DNA of 56,302 nt, from assembly GCA_002336935.1 (NCBI GenBank), contig DDEW01000011.1, forward strand, positions 1-56,302, read 5' to 3'. The notes below the pieces were generated by a model that was not told where the DNA came from, searched no databases, and saw only the letters and a program-made list of their open reading frames with translations. Positions 1 to 7,696 of this stretch are shown here, piece after piece (the first letter of the stretch is position 1; each line of letters opens with the position of its first letter). The stretch is from Candidatus Saccharibacteria bacterium UBA1944 (GTDB lineage Bacteria > Patescibacteriota > Saccharimonadia > Saccharimonadales > Saccharimonadaceae). A program made the translations under genes and the position numbers.

Positions 1-165
1 GAGATGCTCGAATACGGTATGCCACCTGCCTGTGGATGGGGCCATAGCGAACGCGTATTCTGGATGTTTGAAGGCGTGACCGCCCGCGAAGGGGTGCCAT
101 TTCCACAGCTACGTCATGAGTATGATGAAGTGACAAAACAGATTTACCCAGAAGCGGGGTTATAG
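1..165 (+). CDS. lysS: Class II aminoacyl-tRNA synthetase, C-terminal end (probably lysyl-tRNA synthetase)
   Basis: The window opens inside a reading frame whose last 54 residues form the end of a class II synthetase catalytic domain. EYGMPPACGWGHSERV matches motif 3, where the arginine contacts ATP, and it is followed by the usual REGVPFPQL strand. The EYGMPP lead-in is typical of class II LysRS, which charges tRNA-Lys in the cytoplasm. AsnRS and AspRS share the fold, so the amino-acid specificity is inferred from this short piece. A strong hairpin terminator follows about 45 bases after the stop. Confidence 0.6.
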   Translation, partial: EMLEYGMPPACGWGHSERVFWMFEGVTAREGVPFPQLRHEYDEVTKQIYPEAGL

Positions 166-209
166 CCACCAAGCCGGAGTGGAGTAGTCGGACTCGTGTT
201 GATTACAAA

Positions 210-235
210 GAAACCGTCGCTAGCGCGGCGGTTTC
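210..235. terminator. Hairpin terminator, probably bidirectional
   Basis: An 11-bp stem with one G-T pair (210-220 with 225-235, loop TAGC) lies between the end of the lysS-like gene and the converging minus-strand operon. A GAAA/TTTC base gives short A and T tracts on both sides, so it can serve both strands. Confidence 0.75.
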
Positions 236-256
236 TCATTTAGCGGAATGCGTTGG

Positions 257-547
257 TTAAATAGCTTCGCTGTTCTCGGCGATTTCACCAAGGAGAATAT
301 CGACTTCGTCGGCAACGATGTCGGCTAAGTCTTGTACGTTTTCCGTGAGCCATTGTTGCACAGTAGCTTCATCACCTTGCTGTAGGTTGGCTAGCTCTTC
401 GGCCTGTTCGGGCGTGAGTTCTTCTACAATTTCGGCAATCACACGTTCGTGAAGAGTTGTTTCAAAATGTTCAGACAGTGCCTGGTAGTTAGCGTCGTCA
501 AGTTGAATGCCTAGGTCTGTCAAAAAATCGCGGGTAAGTAATGCCAT
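257..547 (-). CDS. DUF5663-like small acidic helical protein (copy B)
   Basis: This 96-aa acidic protein is predicted all-helical and resembles the DUF5663 family of unknown function. It is a paralogue of the protein at 1850-2152. Both share the order LGI, ERV/ARI, EIVE.L.PEQ, a W-L-x-ENV block and an ILLG(E/D)IAE(N/S)SE tail. It begins three bases after the stop of the coiled-coil gene at 551-1801 behind a clear AAAGGAAC ribosome site, so the two are co-translated from one mRNA. No signal peptide, membrane segment or catalytic motif is visible. A role as a partner of the adjacent coiled-coil protein is inference from the repeated gene pairing. Confidence 0.7.
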   Translation of the reverse strand: MALLTRDFLTDLGIQLDDANYQALSEHFETTLHERVIAEIVEELTPEQAEELANLQQGDEATVQQWLTENVQDLADIVADEVDILLGEIAENSEAI

Positions 548-550
548 GGG

Positions 551-1801
551 TTAGTTCCTTTCTGCTGGTTCTGGTTCATTAGTAGTTGATGGCTGTGGGG
601 TTGCGGGTGTAGGAGCTGCCGGCGCGGCCTGCGGTGGCTCGGGTTGGCGCATGCCGCCAAGCTCTGCTGCGGTTTGAGCATTAAACTGCTCAACACGTGC
701 ACTGTGCTCGGTAGATTGACGGTGCAGGGAAGCGACAGTTTCAGCATGCTGTTGTACTTTGGCGCGCTGCTGCTCAACCTGCGCACTTAGGTGCGTGATT
801 TGATCTTCGAGATCTGCCACTTTTTCTTTTTGGCGCGCTAGGAGCGCTTCGGCCTTTTCGGCCTTTTCTTGTGCTTCAGCAAGCTCTTGCTCTACTTCGG
901 CGCGCTCTTCAGAATCCTCTGGCAGTTCATCAAGCTTCTCTTGCAGGGAGGTGGCTTTGTCGCGCGCATCTTTAGCGAAGTTTTCAAATCCGCCAATTGA
1001 TTTTTGCGCACGCTCGAGTGATTCACGCCTATCTTCGGCAAATTCCATGGTAGTCGCCAACTCGGTGTCGAGCTTAGCTTCCTGCTTAGAAGCTTTGCGC
1101 TGCTGTTTTTCTAGGTGTCCCGCTTCACGCACAGTACGCTCGCGGACGCAGGCAATAGCGCCGATTCGCTTCATCTGATCAGGACTGACGCGCTGCAGTG
1201 CGCGGGTGACCTCCATACGTGACTTGCCGTCGCGAAGCATGTCTCGGCGTGCTCTGCGTAGTTCCTTGCGGCCCTCCGCAAGTGATTTACGATCTTTATA
1301 CATTTCAATTTTGCGTTGATGTAAACGATTGTGATCAGTCTTGTATTTTTCGCTGCTCTTGAGCCGGCCTTCCATTTTGGCAGTATGTGCGTTAAGCTTG
1401 CCTGCCGCCATGTCACGCTTGGATTTATATTTATTGGCGACGCGTTGGTGGTGGTTATTAATAAACTTGAAGTGACTCGTGCCCACTTTTATAGCTTTGC
1501 GCTGGTATTTATCCTCAGCAGCTTCGTATCTGTTTTCCAAATACATTTGCTTAGGGGCACTGAGGGCATTGCGCCACTCGGCTCTCTTTTCTTGGACTTT
1601 GTTGAGTGCTGAAGTAACGTTGCGGTCGATAGCGATACGAACTTGAAAAGACTTTCCTAAGATTTCGGCGTCGGCAAGACGTGTCTGGGCATCGTGCTGT
1701 TCTTCTGGGGTTAATGGGGCGTCAACGGCAGTGTCAACGGCATGTTCAGCTGGTGGCATATCTTCGGGCGCTTCAGCTAGTGGTCGCGGCGTTCTTTCCA
1801 T
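551..1801 (-). CDS. Coiled-coil protein with SPKQ/KxGTSxFxFIN block (copy B)
   Basis: This 416-aa, highly charged protein has no signal peptide or membrane segment. Residues 1-50 are acidic and proline-rich. Residues about 79-230 hold a basic block with SAPKQ (81-85) and KVGTSHFKFIN (105-115). Residues about 230-370 form a long Glu/Lys/Ala/Gln coiled coil, and the tail is Pro/Ala/Thr-rich. The basic block is shared with the protein at 2139-3437, where the same two motifs lie 25 residues apart, as here. In this copy the block is near the N-terminus, in the other near the C-terminus. The start follows an AAAGGA ribosome site. I do not recognise a named family; a scaffold or filament role is inference. 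Confidence 0.7.
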   Translation of the reverse strand: MERTPRPLAEAPEDMPPAEHAVDTAVDAPLTPEEQHDAQTRLADAEILGKSFQVRIAIDRNVTSALNKVQEKRAEWRNALSAPKQMYLENRYEAAEDKYQRKAIKVGTSHFKFINNHHQRVANKYKSKRDMAAGKLNAHTAKMEGRLKSSEKYKTDHNRLHQRKIEMYKDRKSLAEGRKELRRARRDMLRDGKSRMEVTRALQRVSPDQMKRIGAIACVRERTVREAGHLEKQQRKASKQEAKLDTELATTMEFAEDRRESLERAQKSIGGFENFAKDARDKATSLQEKLDELPEDSEERAEVEQELAEAQEKAEKAEALLARQKEKVADLEDQITHLSAQVEQQRAKVQQHAETVASLHRQSTEHSARVEQFNAQTAAELGGMRQPEPPQAAPAAPTPATPQPSTTNEPEPAERN

Positions 1802-1849
1802 GATAGTTCCTTTAACTTTATGTTGATTAACGGGATAGAGTAGGAATAT

Positions 1850-2152
1850 TTAACTATTATCGTTGAAGCCCTCACTGCTCTCTGCTATATCACCAAGCAG
1901 TATGCTTGTTTCTTGTTCAACGATTTCACTCAGCTTGGGCACGTTCTCGTGTAGCCACCGTTGGAGCTCCTGCTCGGGACCATTCTTGTAGTGATTAAGT
2001 TGTATGAGCTGCTCGGGGGAGAGGCTTTCAACGATTTCATTGACGATGCGCGCATCAAGCTCAGCTTCGTATTCTTTACTAAAGCTCGCATATTCTTCGT
2101 CTGATAATATAATGCCGATGTCTGCAAGCAGTTGTTTATTAATCACGGTCAT
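1850..2152 (-). CDS. DUF5663-like small acidic helical protein (copy A)
   Basis: This 100-aa protein is the paralogue of the one at 257-547 and has the same motif order, ending ILLGDIAESSEG. The ATG at 2152 is chosen because AGGAG lies about 8 bases before it and because the protein then aligns from its first residues with its paralogue; the frame stays open 30 codons further upstream. The gene overlaps the end of the coiled-coil gene at 2139-3437 by 14 bases, indicating translational coupling. The function is unknown. The repeated order coiled coil then DUF5663-like suggests that the two products interact. Confidence 0.7.
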   Translation of the reverse strand: MTVINKQLLADIGIILSDEEYASFSKEYEAELDARIVNEIVESLSPEQLIQLNHYKNGPEQELQRWLHENVPKLSEIVEQETSILLGDIAESSEGFNDNS

Positions 2153-3437
2153 GATCGGCTCCTGGGTCGTACCCGTTACGTATTGCCTCGCGCTTAGCGG
2201 CCTTAATGGCTGCCGCACGAATCTTCTTGCGGTCAAGTTCACTCAAATTATTGGCAGCTAGTTTAGCTTCACGTGAACGCATGCCTTGATTGCGGTAGTG
2301 GAGCTCACGTTGTTCAACAGCAACGCGTCGCTTTTTATCCTCAAGTGCACGAATTTTTTGTTCACTATACTGCCGTATTTTTTCTTTGTATGCTTCTCTG
2401 CGCGCCGCCGCATCGGCGTCAACTTGTGCGACACGCCCATCCATCATGCGTTTGTGAGCGGAATATATAGCGCTTCGTTCGTTGAATTGTTTAGAGGCTT
2501 TGGCAACGGATCGTGCACGGCGGCGATTAATGAACCCAAACATACTCGTACCGAGTTTTGCTTGTTTGCGTCGCAATTTTGCTTCTGCGCTATCCTTTCG
2601 CCATGCTAATATAGCCTGTTTAGGTGATGAAAGGAGATTGCGCTTCAAAGCAAGCTGCATTTGCATTTGCTGATGAGCAACGTCCATCCGGCGCCGGCGT
2701 TCTAATGAATTTGCCTTAGAATTGGCAATAATCTCGCGCCCATTGTACTTCATTTCTTCATCAAGCTGGCGTTCGGCAGTCGCTTGACGTTCAAGGGCCA
2801 ACTGTGCCTGGGCTTCTTGCTGCTGCATAGCTTGAGCGGCGGCTTGTTCGCTTGCTTCAGCTGCGGCCTGGTTCTCAAATTCTTCAAAACGTTTACCGTA
2901 TATCGTTTTCATGACACGGTACAGTACGTTGCGTTCTTTGCCAATGTCTACCGTTATACCTCGACGCTGGTTAAGCGCTACTACTTGCTCAAGGTGATGG
3001 TTGGCGAGAACAAGGATATCTTTGGGGTTAGGATAGGCAGTAATAATTTCTTGAGCCATCGTCGCGCTTGGTGTGGGAGCTTGGTTGTACGCATTCTTTT
3101 GATTGTCTTTTTGGTGAGCTATGAGAGCGAGCAGGTTTAAGCTATCAAGCCCCGGACCGGCAGGACTCACGTGTGCATTGCCTGAGCGATTGCCGTTATC
3201 GTAATCTTGCTTGAGTGATGCCACGGTGCTATCAAGGTCTGTTTGCATCTCATCGTACGCAGCCTGGGCATTTATGTGTGTCGTTTCGCTCCCTGGCTTC
3301 GATGCGAGCTCTAGCGGAGTAGGGACGGCAAGAATTTTCTTGTCGTATTCACTAAGAGGCGGCTGCTTTTCGGCAGACGTAGTAGGACCATTGTTGTGGT
3401 TTTTGGAGTTTCCTTGATTGCGAGGCCGATTTGCCAT
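2139..3437 (-). CDS. Coiled-coil protein with SPKQ/KxGTSxFxFIN block (copy A)
   Basis: This 432-aa protein is first in a four-gene minus-strand unit. Residues 1-120 are low-complexity and polar, 125-190 look globular and helical, and 190-265 are a Gln/Ala/Glu coiled coil. Residues about 268-430 are the Arg/Lys-rich block shared with the protein at 551-1801: SSPKQ at 270-274 and KLGTSMFGFIN at 294-304. No signal peptide, membrane span or enzymatic motif is seen. The family is not recognised. Relative to its paralogue the domain order differs: extra N-terminal half here, extra C-terminal coiled coil there. That suggests duplication followed by separate extension. Confidence 0.7.
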   Translation of the reverse strand: MANRPRNQGNSKNHNNGPTTSAEKQPPLSEYDKKILAVPTPLELASKPGSETTHINAQAAYDEMQTDLDSTVASLKQDYDNGNRSGNAHVSPAGPGLDSLNLLALIAHQKDNQKNAYNQAPTPSATMAQEIITAYPNPKDILVLANHHLEQVVALNQRRGITVDIGKERNVLYRVMKTIYGKRFEEFENQAAAEASEQAAAQAMQQQEAQAQLALERQATAERQLDEEMKYNGREIIANSKANSLERRRRMDVAHQQMQMQLALKRNLLSSPKQAILAWRKDSAEAKLRRKQAKLGTSMFGFINRRRARSVAKASKQFNERSAIYSAHKRMMDGRVAQVDADAAARREAYKEKIRQYSEQKIRALEDKKRRVAVEQRELHYRNQGMRSREAKLAANNLSELDRKKIRAAAIKAAKREAIRNGYDPGADHDRD

Positions 3438-3463
3438 GTCTGTTTTTCTCTTTTTCTGTTGTT

Positions 3464-3493
3464 AGCATAGCATAAGCATCACCCCATATACAA
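3464..3493 (-). promoter_or_regulatory. Candidate promoter of the coiled-coil/DUF5663-like operon
   Basis: Reading the minus strand, TTGTAT (3488-3493) and TATGCT (3464-3469) are 18 bases apart. A second overlapping TATGCT lies at 3469-3474. The predicted leader to the start at 3437 is about 20 bases. Confidence 0.45.
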
Positions 3494-3508
3494 TAGATAC
3501 AAGTTATG

Positions 3509-3514
3509 TATAAT
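3509..3514 (+). promoter_or_regulatory. -10 element of the ABC transporter operon
   Basis: TATAAT lies 25 bases before the ATG at 3540, with a strong ribosome site GGAGGG (3531-3536) in between. No good -35 is visible. The promoter is divergent from the one serving the minus-strand operon. Confidence 0.6.
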
Positions 3515-3539
3515 AATAAGCAATAGCCAAGGAGGGTCT

Positions 3540-4223
3540 ATGATTGAGGTGCAGGGCGTCACAAAGACGTACGGCAAAAAGAAAAATATCTTCACAGCAC
3601 TCGACAATGTATCATTTGAGATTCCAGATGGAGCAAGTGTTGCAATTGTTGGAAAGAGCGGCAGTGGCAAAAGTACGTTAATGCACGTCATGAGCGGCCT
3701 TGACCGCGCAAATGAAGGCGAAGTGCTGATTGGCGGCGATAACATTCTTACCTTCAAACCAAAAGATGTCGATAAGTTTCGTAGTGAGCAAATGAGCTTT
3801 ATTTTTCAGAGCTTTTTTGTGCAGGGTAATGAGAATTGCTACAACAATGTTAGTTTGCCGCTCGAGATAGCTCGCGTGCCACTGCGTCGACGAAAAGCAA
3901 AAATTGAGAAAGCGCTTGATGCCGTAGGCCTACTCGATAGAAAGAAGCAACGAGCTCGTGATTTGAGTGGTGGCCAAAAACAACGCCTTGCGATTGCTCG
4001 TGCGATTGTGAACGAACCAACAATTCTTTTTGCTGATGAGCCGACCGGTAACCTTGACAGTGTCACTGGCGCTACGATTGAAAAACTATTGTTTAACTAC
4101 AACAAAAAGAATGGCACCACGCTGATTGTCGTAACCCACGACATTGATCTTGCAAAACGCTGTGATATGCAGGTGTATATCAAAGATGGCAAAGTGGTAC
4201 GAGTCCTTGGAGGTGAAAAATGA
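3540..4223 (+). CDS. ABC transporter ATP-binding protein, MacB/LolD type
   Basis: This 227-aa ATPase has all expected motifs: Walker A GKSGSGKST (38-46), Q-loop glutamine (90), signature LSGGQ (142-146), Walker B ILFADE with DEPTGNLD (162-173) and switch histidine H200. The DEPTGNLD signature and length place it with the MacB/LolD/FtsE branch, which powers mechanotransmission or efflux rather than solute uptake. It overlaps the next gene, a MacB-type permease, by four bases (ATGA), so the two form one exporter. The substrate cannot be inferred. The start is fixed by GGAGGG four bases upstream. Confidence 0.92.
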   Translation: MIEVQGVTKTYGKKKNIFTALDNVSFEIPDGASVAIVGKSGSGKSTLMHVMSGLDRANEGEVLIGGDNILTFKPKDVDKFRSEQMSFIFQSFFVQGNENCYNNVSLPLEIARVPLRRRKAKIEKALDAVGLLDRKKQRARDLSGGQKQRLAIARAIVNEPTILFADEPTGNLDSVTGATIEKLLFNYNKKNGTTLIVVTHDIDLAKRCDMQVYIKDGKVVRVLGGEK

Positions 4224-5584
4224 GACGCGCTGACATAATGAAACGAGCCGGACGCAATTTACGCCAGGCGAAGGGGCGAACAATTCTCACAAGTTTGGCA
4301 ATCGCTGTCGGTGCCTTTACGTTAACAATGGCACTCGCGGCCGGTCAAGGTACTCGGGACTATGCTGACAAGCTTCTTAAAAACAACGTCGACCCACAAG
4401 CGATATTTGTTGTTAAAGATAAGTCGCTCTTTGGTGAGGGTGGCGATGTTGGACTCCGAGAATATGATCCTGATGTGTCAGCTTCTATGGGGGGAAGACC
4501 AGGTGCAACTTTGAAGCAGATGAACGAAAAAGACGTGACGTATTTGCAAGAAAGGGGTGATTTAACAACAATTGTGCCAGTGTATCAGCTTGGTGCAAAG
4601 TGGATACAATTTGAAGGCAAAGACAAGAAGTATATCGGCTCGGTAGATTACTACGACGTGACAGTCCTTAATGAAGCAAAAGCCGGAGCGCTGCCGCCGC
4701 TTGGCTCGCAAATCAGCGATAGTGAAGCAGTGGTGCCGCAGGCCTATGCCGAGACGCTTGGTGTCGCACCAGAAAATTTGATTGGCAAAAAGGTCACGTT
4801 AACGTTTACTCAGGCAACAGCGAATGTTAGCGAAGAACAAATTAAAGTAGCTTTTGTGCAGGGCGGGAGCGAAGCGGTACAAGCGCTTATGCAACCGATT
4901 GAGCGCAATTACGTGTTTACGGTACGTGCAGTGCAAAAAAAGAGCACGATGTCGTTAGGCAGCGCGCCGAAGCTCTATGTATCGGCGAACAGTGCAAAAA
5001 CGATTAATGATTTCGCCTCGAGCGGCTCGGCTAATGCGGGTAAGTATATGGGCGTGTCGGCATTGGTCAAAAAAGCCACTGATCCTCAAACAGTAAAGGA
5101 CGAGCTCGAAAAGAAGGGCTACGCTGCGCAAACGGCCAAGGATGCTCAGGGCATGTTGTTTGCGATTGTCAATACGCTACAGGGAATCGTAGCTGGCTTT
5201 GGCCTACTCACGCTGTTTGCGAGTGTGTTTGGCATTATTAATACTCAGTATATTAGTGTTCTTGAGCGAACGAGCCAGATTGGCCTTATGAAGGCACTAG
5301 GTATGCCGCGACGAGCGATTGCTAAGCTATTTCGCTATGAGGCGGCCTGGATCGGGTTTTTGGGCGGACTGCTTGGTGCACTTTCGGCCTACATTGTGGG
5401 CACATTTGCCAACCCGCAGATTTCAAAATGGCTTGATATTGGAGACGACCGAATTTTGAACTTCGTATGGTGGCAAATTGGTGCACTTTTGCTGGTGCTT
5501 GTTGTCATTGCTATTGTTGCCGGCTGGTTGCCAGCGCGTAAAGCTGCGCGTCTTGACCCTATCGAAGCTTTACGCACGGAGTAG
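4220..5584 (+). CDS. ABC transporter permease, MacB/FtsX type
   Basis: This 454-aa protein has the type VII ABC permease layout: a transmembrane helix near residues 20-40, a large extracytoplasmic domain (about 45-310), then three C-terminal helices and the closing motif ARKAARLDPIEALRTE. The EALR(T/Y)E ending is characteristic of MacB/LolC-like permeases. It is translationally coupled to the ATPase at 3540-4223. No outer-membrane partner is nearby, as expected for a cell without an outer membrane. The operon end is not marked by a clear hairpin. Confidence 0.9.
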   Translation: MRRADIMKRAGRNLRQAKGRTILTSLAIAVGAFTLTMALAAGQGTRDYADKLLKNNVDPQAIFVVKDKSLFGEGGDVGLREYDPDVSASMGGRPGATLKQMNEKDVTYLQERGDLTTIVPVYQLGAKWIQFEGKDKKYIGSVDYYDVTVLNEAKAGALPPLGSQISDSEAVVPQAYAETLGVAPENLIGKKVTLTFTQATANVSEEQIKVAFVQGGSEAVQALMQPIERNYVFTVRAVQKKSTMSLGSAPKLYVSANSAKTINDFASSGSANAGKYMGVSALVKKATDPQTVKDELEKKGYAAQTAKDAQGMLFAIVNTLQGIVAGFGLLTLFASVFGIINTQYISVLERTSQIGLMKALGMPRRAIAKLFRYEAAWIGFLGGLLGALSAYIVGTFANPQISKWLDIGDDRILNFVWWQIGALLLVLVVIAIVAGWLPARKAARLDPIEALRTE

Positions 5585-5638
5585 GACCGATGGCCCATGA
5601 GCCGCTGCTGATATGGGTGACAGGCTAAGTTCTAAGAG

Positions 5639-5667
5639 TTGATTTTTTATAGTATTTATGCTATAAT
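5639..5667 (+). promoter_or_regulatory. Promoter of the methyltransferase gene, near-leaderless
   Basis: TTGATT (5639-5644), a 17-base spacer and TATAAT (5662-5667), preceded by TGC (extended -10). Only nine bases separate the -10 from the GTG at 5677. Confidence 0.8.
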
Positions 5668-5676
5668 CAAAATATA

Positions 5677-6363
5677 GTGATCAAAAAACCAAAACGAATT
5701 ATTGAACGAACAGATCATAGCAGTGGCCTTTATCGAGCAGCTTTTGATAGATTCATTGGTCAAAGTGAAGTCAGTACCATTCTTGATGTCGCTGCAGGAG
5801 ATAGCCCATTCGCAGAAGATATGGTGAGCCACACTGGTAAGCGAGTGATTCGGATTGATCGCGACTATGCCCGTCATGAGCCAAAAGGTGGTGATTGGGA
5901 AGCAGGTGATGCCACCGCCTTGCCACTCGAAGATGATTCTGTAGATGTTGCCATTAGCGCTTTTATGATGCAGCATCTCACCCCCGACGAACAACGCAGA
6001 GCCTTAGCCGAAATGTTGCGGGTTGTGCGGCCATATACCGATGGAAGGGTGGGCGCCGTAGGAATTTTCCCTTTGTACAAGCCCAAGAAACTAGCGGAGC
6101 TAATACAGAAGAACGACCTCGAAGGCAAGTTGGCAATCACGGTTGACTATGATGCATTTGAGCGTTTGCCAATTGCCGAGCGCAAACTCGAGCAGCCGAC
6201 ATTATGGATACCCAATTGGCAAGGTGCTTCAGTAGAAGAGCAATCACGATTGATCGCTGCGATTGTCGAGTCCAATGCACTTTACCGACGCACCACACTG
6301 CGTGACATTGCTCGCAGAGCGGTTATGGCGCATACAGGCAATCCGACTGTTCGCCTCCAATAG
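5677..6363 (+). CDS. Class I SAM-dependent methyltransferase
   Basis: This 228-aa cytoplasmic protein has a Rossmann-type methyltransferase core. LDVAAGDS (36-43) is motif I, which binds S-adenosylmethionine, followed by RVIRIDRDY (motif II acidic position). DATALPLEDDSVDVAISA resembles the Methyltransf_11 motif IV region. The substrate is unknown. The GTG start is chosen because it is the first start codon after a strong promoter whose -10 ends nine bases upstream, with no ribosome site. The C-terminal third (about 150-228) has no motif I recognise. The next promoter and gene, serS, begin inside and just after its end. Confidence 0.78.
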   Translation: MIKKPKRIIERTDHSSGLYRAAFDRFIGQSEVSTILDVAAGDSPFAEDMVSHTGKRVIRIDRDYARHEPKGGDWEAGDATALPLEDDSVDVAISAFMMQHLTPDEQRRALAEMLRVVRPYTDGRVGAVGIFPLYKPKKLAELIQKNDLEGKLAITVDYDAFERLPIAERKLEQPTLWIPNWQGASVEEQSRLIAAIVESNALYRRTTLRDIARRAVMAHTGNPTVRLQ

Positions 6364-6391
6364 TGTCAATAGAGGCGAAGTGCGCTATACT
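6363..6391 (+). promoter_or_regulatory. serS promoter, leaderless
   Basis: GTGTCA (6363-6368, four of six -35 matches), a 17-base spacer and TATACT (6386-6391). Six bases separate the -10 from the serS ATG, so transcription should start at the initiation codon. Confidence 0.7.
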
Positions 6392-6397
6392 ACAGAC

Positions 6398-7693
6398 ATG
6401 TTAGATATACGTTTCATTCGGGAGAATGCTGACCGTGTTCAAGAAGCGGCGGCACAAAAAGGCTATAAAATTAGTATTGCTGAGCTTTTGGAGTCCGATG
6501 AGTCGCGACGCGAGTTGCAACAAAAAGTTGACGAGCTTCGGACACGACGAAACGAAATATCGTCCCAAATGAAGGGCGGTAAACCTGCGCCAGAGCTAGT
6601 GGAAGAAGGTAAGCAGCTTAAAACACAGCTTGCAGAGGTAGAAGATCATTTGCGCGTTGCAGATACAGCATATATTGAGCTGCTGAAGCAGGTCCCAAAT
6701 ATGCCCCACGATGATGTACCAGTAGGTGCAAGTGAAGATGAAAATTTAGAAGTAAAGGTGGTGGGTGATATTCCCGCATTTGACTTTGAGCCAAAAAACC
6801 ACTACGAAATCGCAGAGGCAAAAGGGTGGCTCGATAAAGAGCGCGCCGCTAAAGTTGCAGGTGCACGCTTTGCCTATGTAATGGGCGACTTAGTCATGTT
6901 GCAGCAGGCAATTATCCAATTTGTCATGTCGACACTAACTAATCCTGAAGTACTTGCCCAGATAGCAAAAGATGCAGGACTGGCTATCGATACACGTCCG
7001 TTTGTTCCAGTATTGCCACCACTCATGATTCGCACCGAGCCATATGATCAGATGGATAGACTGCAGCCCAGCGATGACCGCTACAAGATTGAAGGTGAGG
7101 AGCTATGGTTACAGGGAAGTGCCGAGCACGTGCTTGGCAGTATGCATGCCGGTGAAATATTTGAAGCAACTCAGTTGCCCCTGCGATACCTTGGCTTTGC
7201 AACAAGCTTCCGCAAAGAAGCTGGGACGTATGGCAAAGACTTGGAAGGGCTTATTCGCATGCACCAGTTTGACAAACTGGAAATGGAAAGCTTCACAGAG
7301 GCGAAAGATAGCTACAACGAGCACCTGTTTTTCATCGCAATACAAGAGTATTTGCTGCAACAGTTAAAGTTGCCATACCACGTACTCATGAAGTGCACAG
7401 TAGACATCGGGAAGCCAAATGCTCGTGGTGTCGATATGGAAGTATGGTTGCCAGGGCAGGGTAAGTATCGCGAGACACATACCGCTGACTATATGACCGA
7501 CTATCAGGCTCGACGATTGCAAACACGCGTTCGGACTGCTGATGGCGTGCAGTTAATTCATACCAACGACGCTACTGCTTTTGCCCTTGGTAGGTGCATG
7601 GTAGCAATAATCGAAAATTATCAAACTGCAACTGGTGATGTTGTAGTGCCTGAGGCGCTTCGGCCGTTTATGGCTGGTCGCGAGGTGCTGTAA
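6398..7693 (+). CDS. serS: Seryl-tRNA synthetase
   Basis: This 431-aa cytoplasmic enzyme charges tRNA-Ser. It starts MLDIRFIRENADRV, followed by the N-terminal antiparallel coiled-coil arm (about 30-110) that recognises the tRNA. The class II core shows motif 2 in FRKEAGTYGKDLEGLIRMHQF, GVDMEVWLPG..YRETH and TDYQARR, and motif 3 in NDATAFALGR. The length is normal for bacterial SerRS. The frame stays open upstream, but the ATG at 6398 is preferred because it gives the canonical N-terminus and sits six bases after TATACT. Confidence 0.95.
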   Translation: MLDIRFIRENADRVQEAAAQKGYKISIAELLESDESRRELQQKVDELRTRRNEISSQMKGGKPAPELVEEGKQLKTQLAEVEDHLRVADTAYIELLKQVPNMPHDDVPVGASEDENLEVKVVGDIPAFDFEPKNHYEIAEAKGWLDKERAAKVAGARFAYVMGDLVMLQQAIIQFVMSTLTNPEVLAQIAKDAGLAIDTRPFVPVLPPLMIRTEPYDQMDRLQPSDDRYKIEGEELWLQGSAEHVLGSMHAGEIFEATQLPLRYLGFATSFRKEAGTYGKDLEGLIRMHQFDKLEMESFTEAKDSYNEHLFFIAIQEYLLQQLKLPYHVLMKCTVDIGKPNARGVDMEVWLPGQGKYRETHTADYMTDYQARRLQTRVRTADGVQLIHTNDATAFALGRCMVAIIENYQTATGDVVVPEALRPFMAGREVL

Positions 7694-7696
7694 AGT

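Noticed and set aside
2784..3140. Open frames on the plus strand opposite the coiled-coil genes
   Set aside because: They mirror Glu/Lys/Ala-rich coding on the minus strand, lack ribosome sites and have unlikely Phe/Cys/Leu-rich products.
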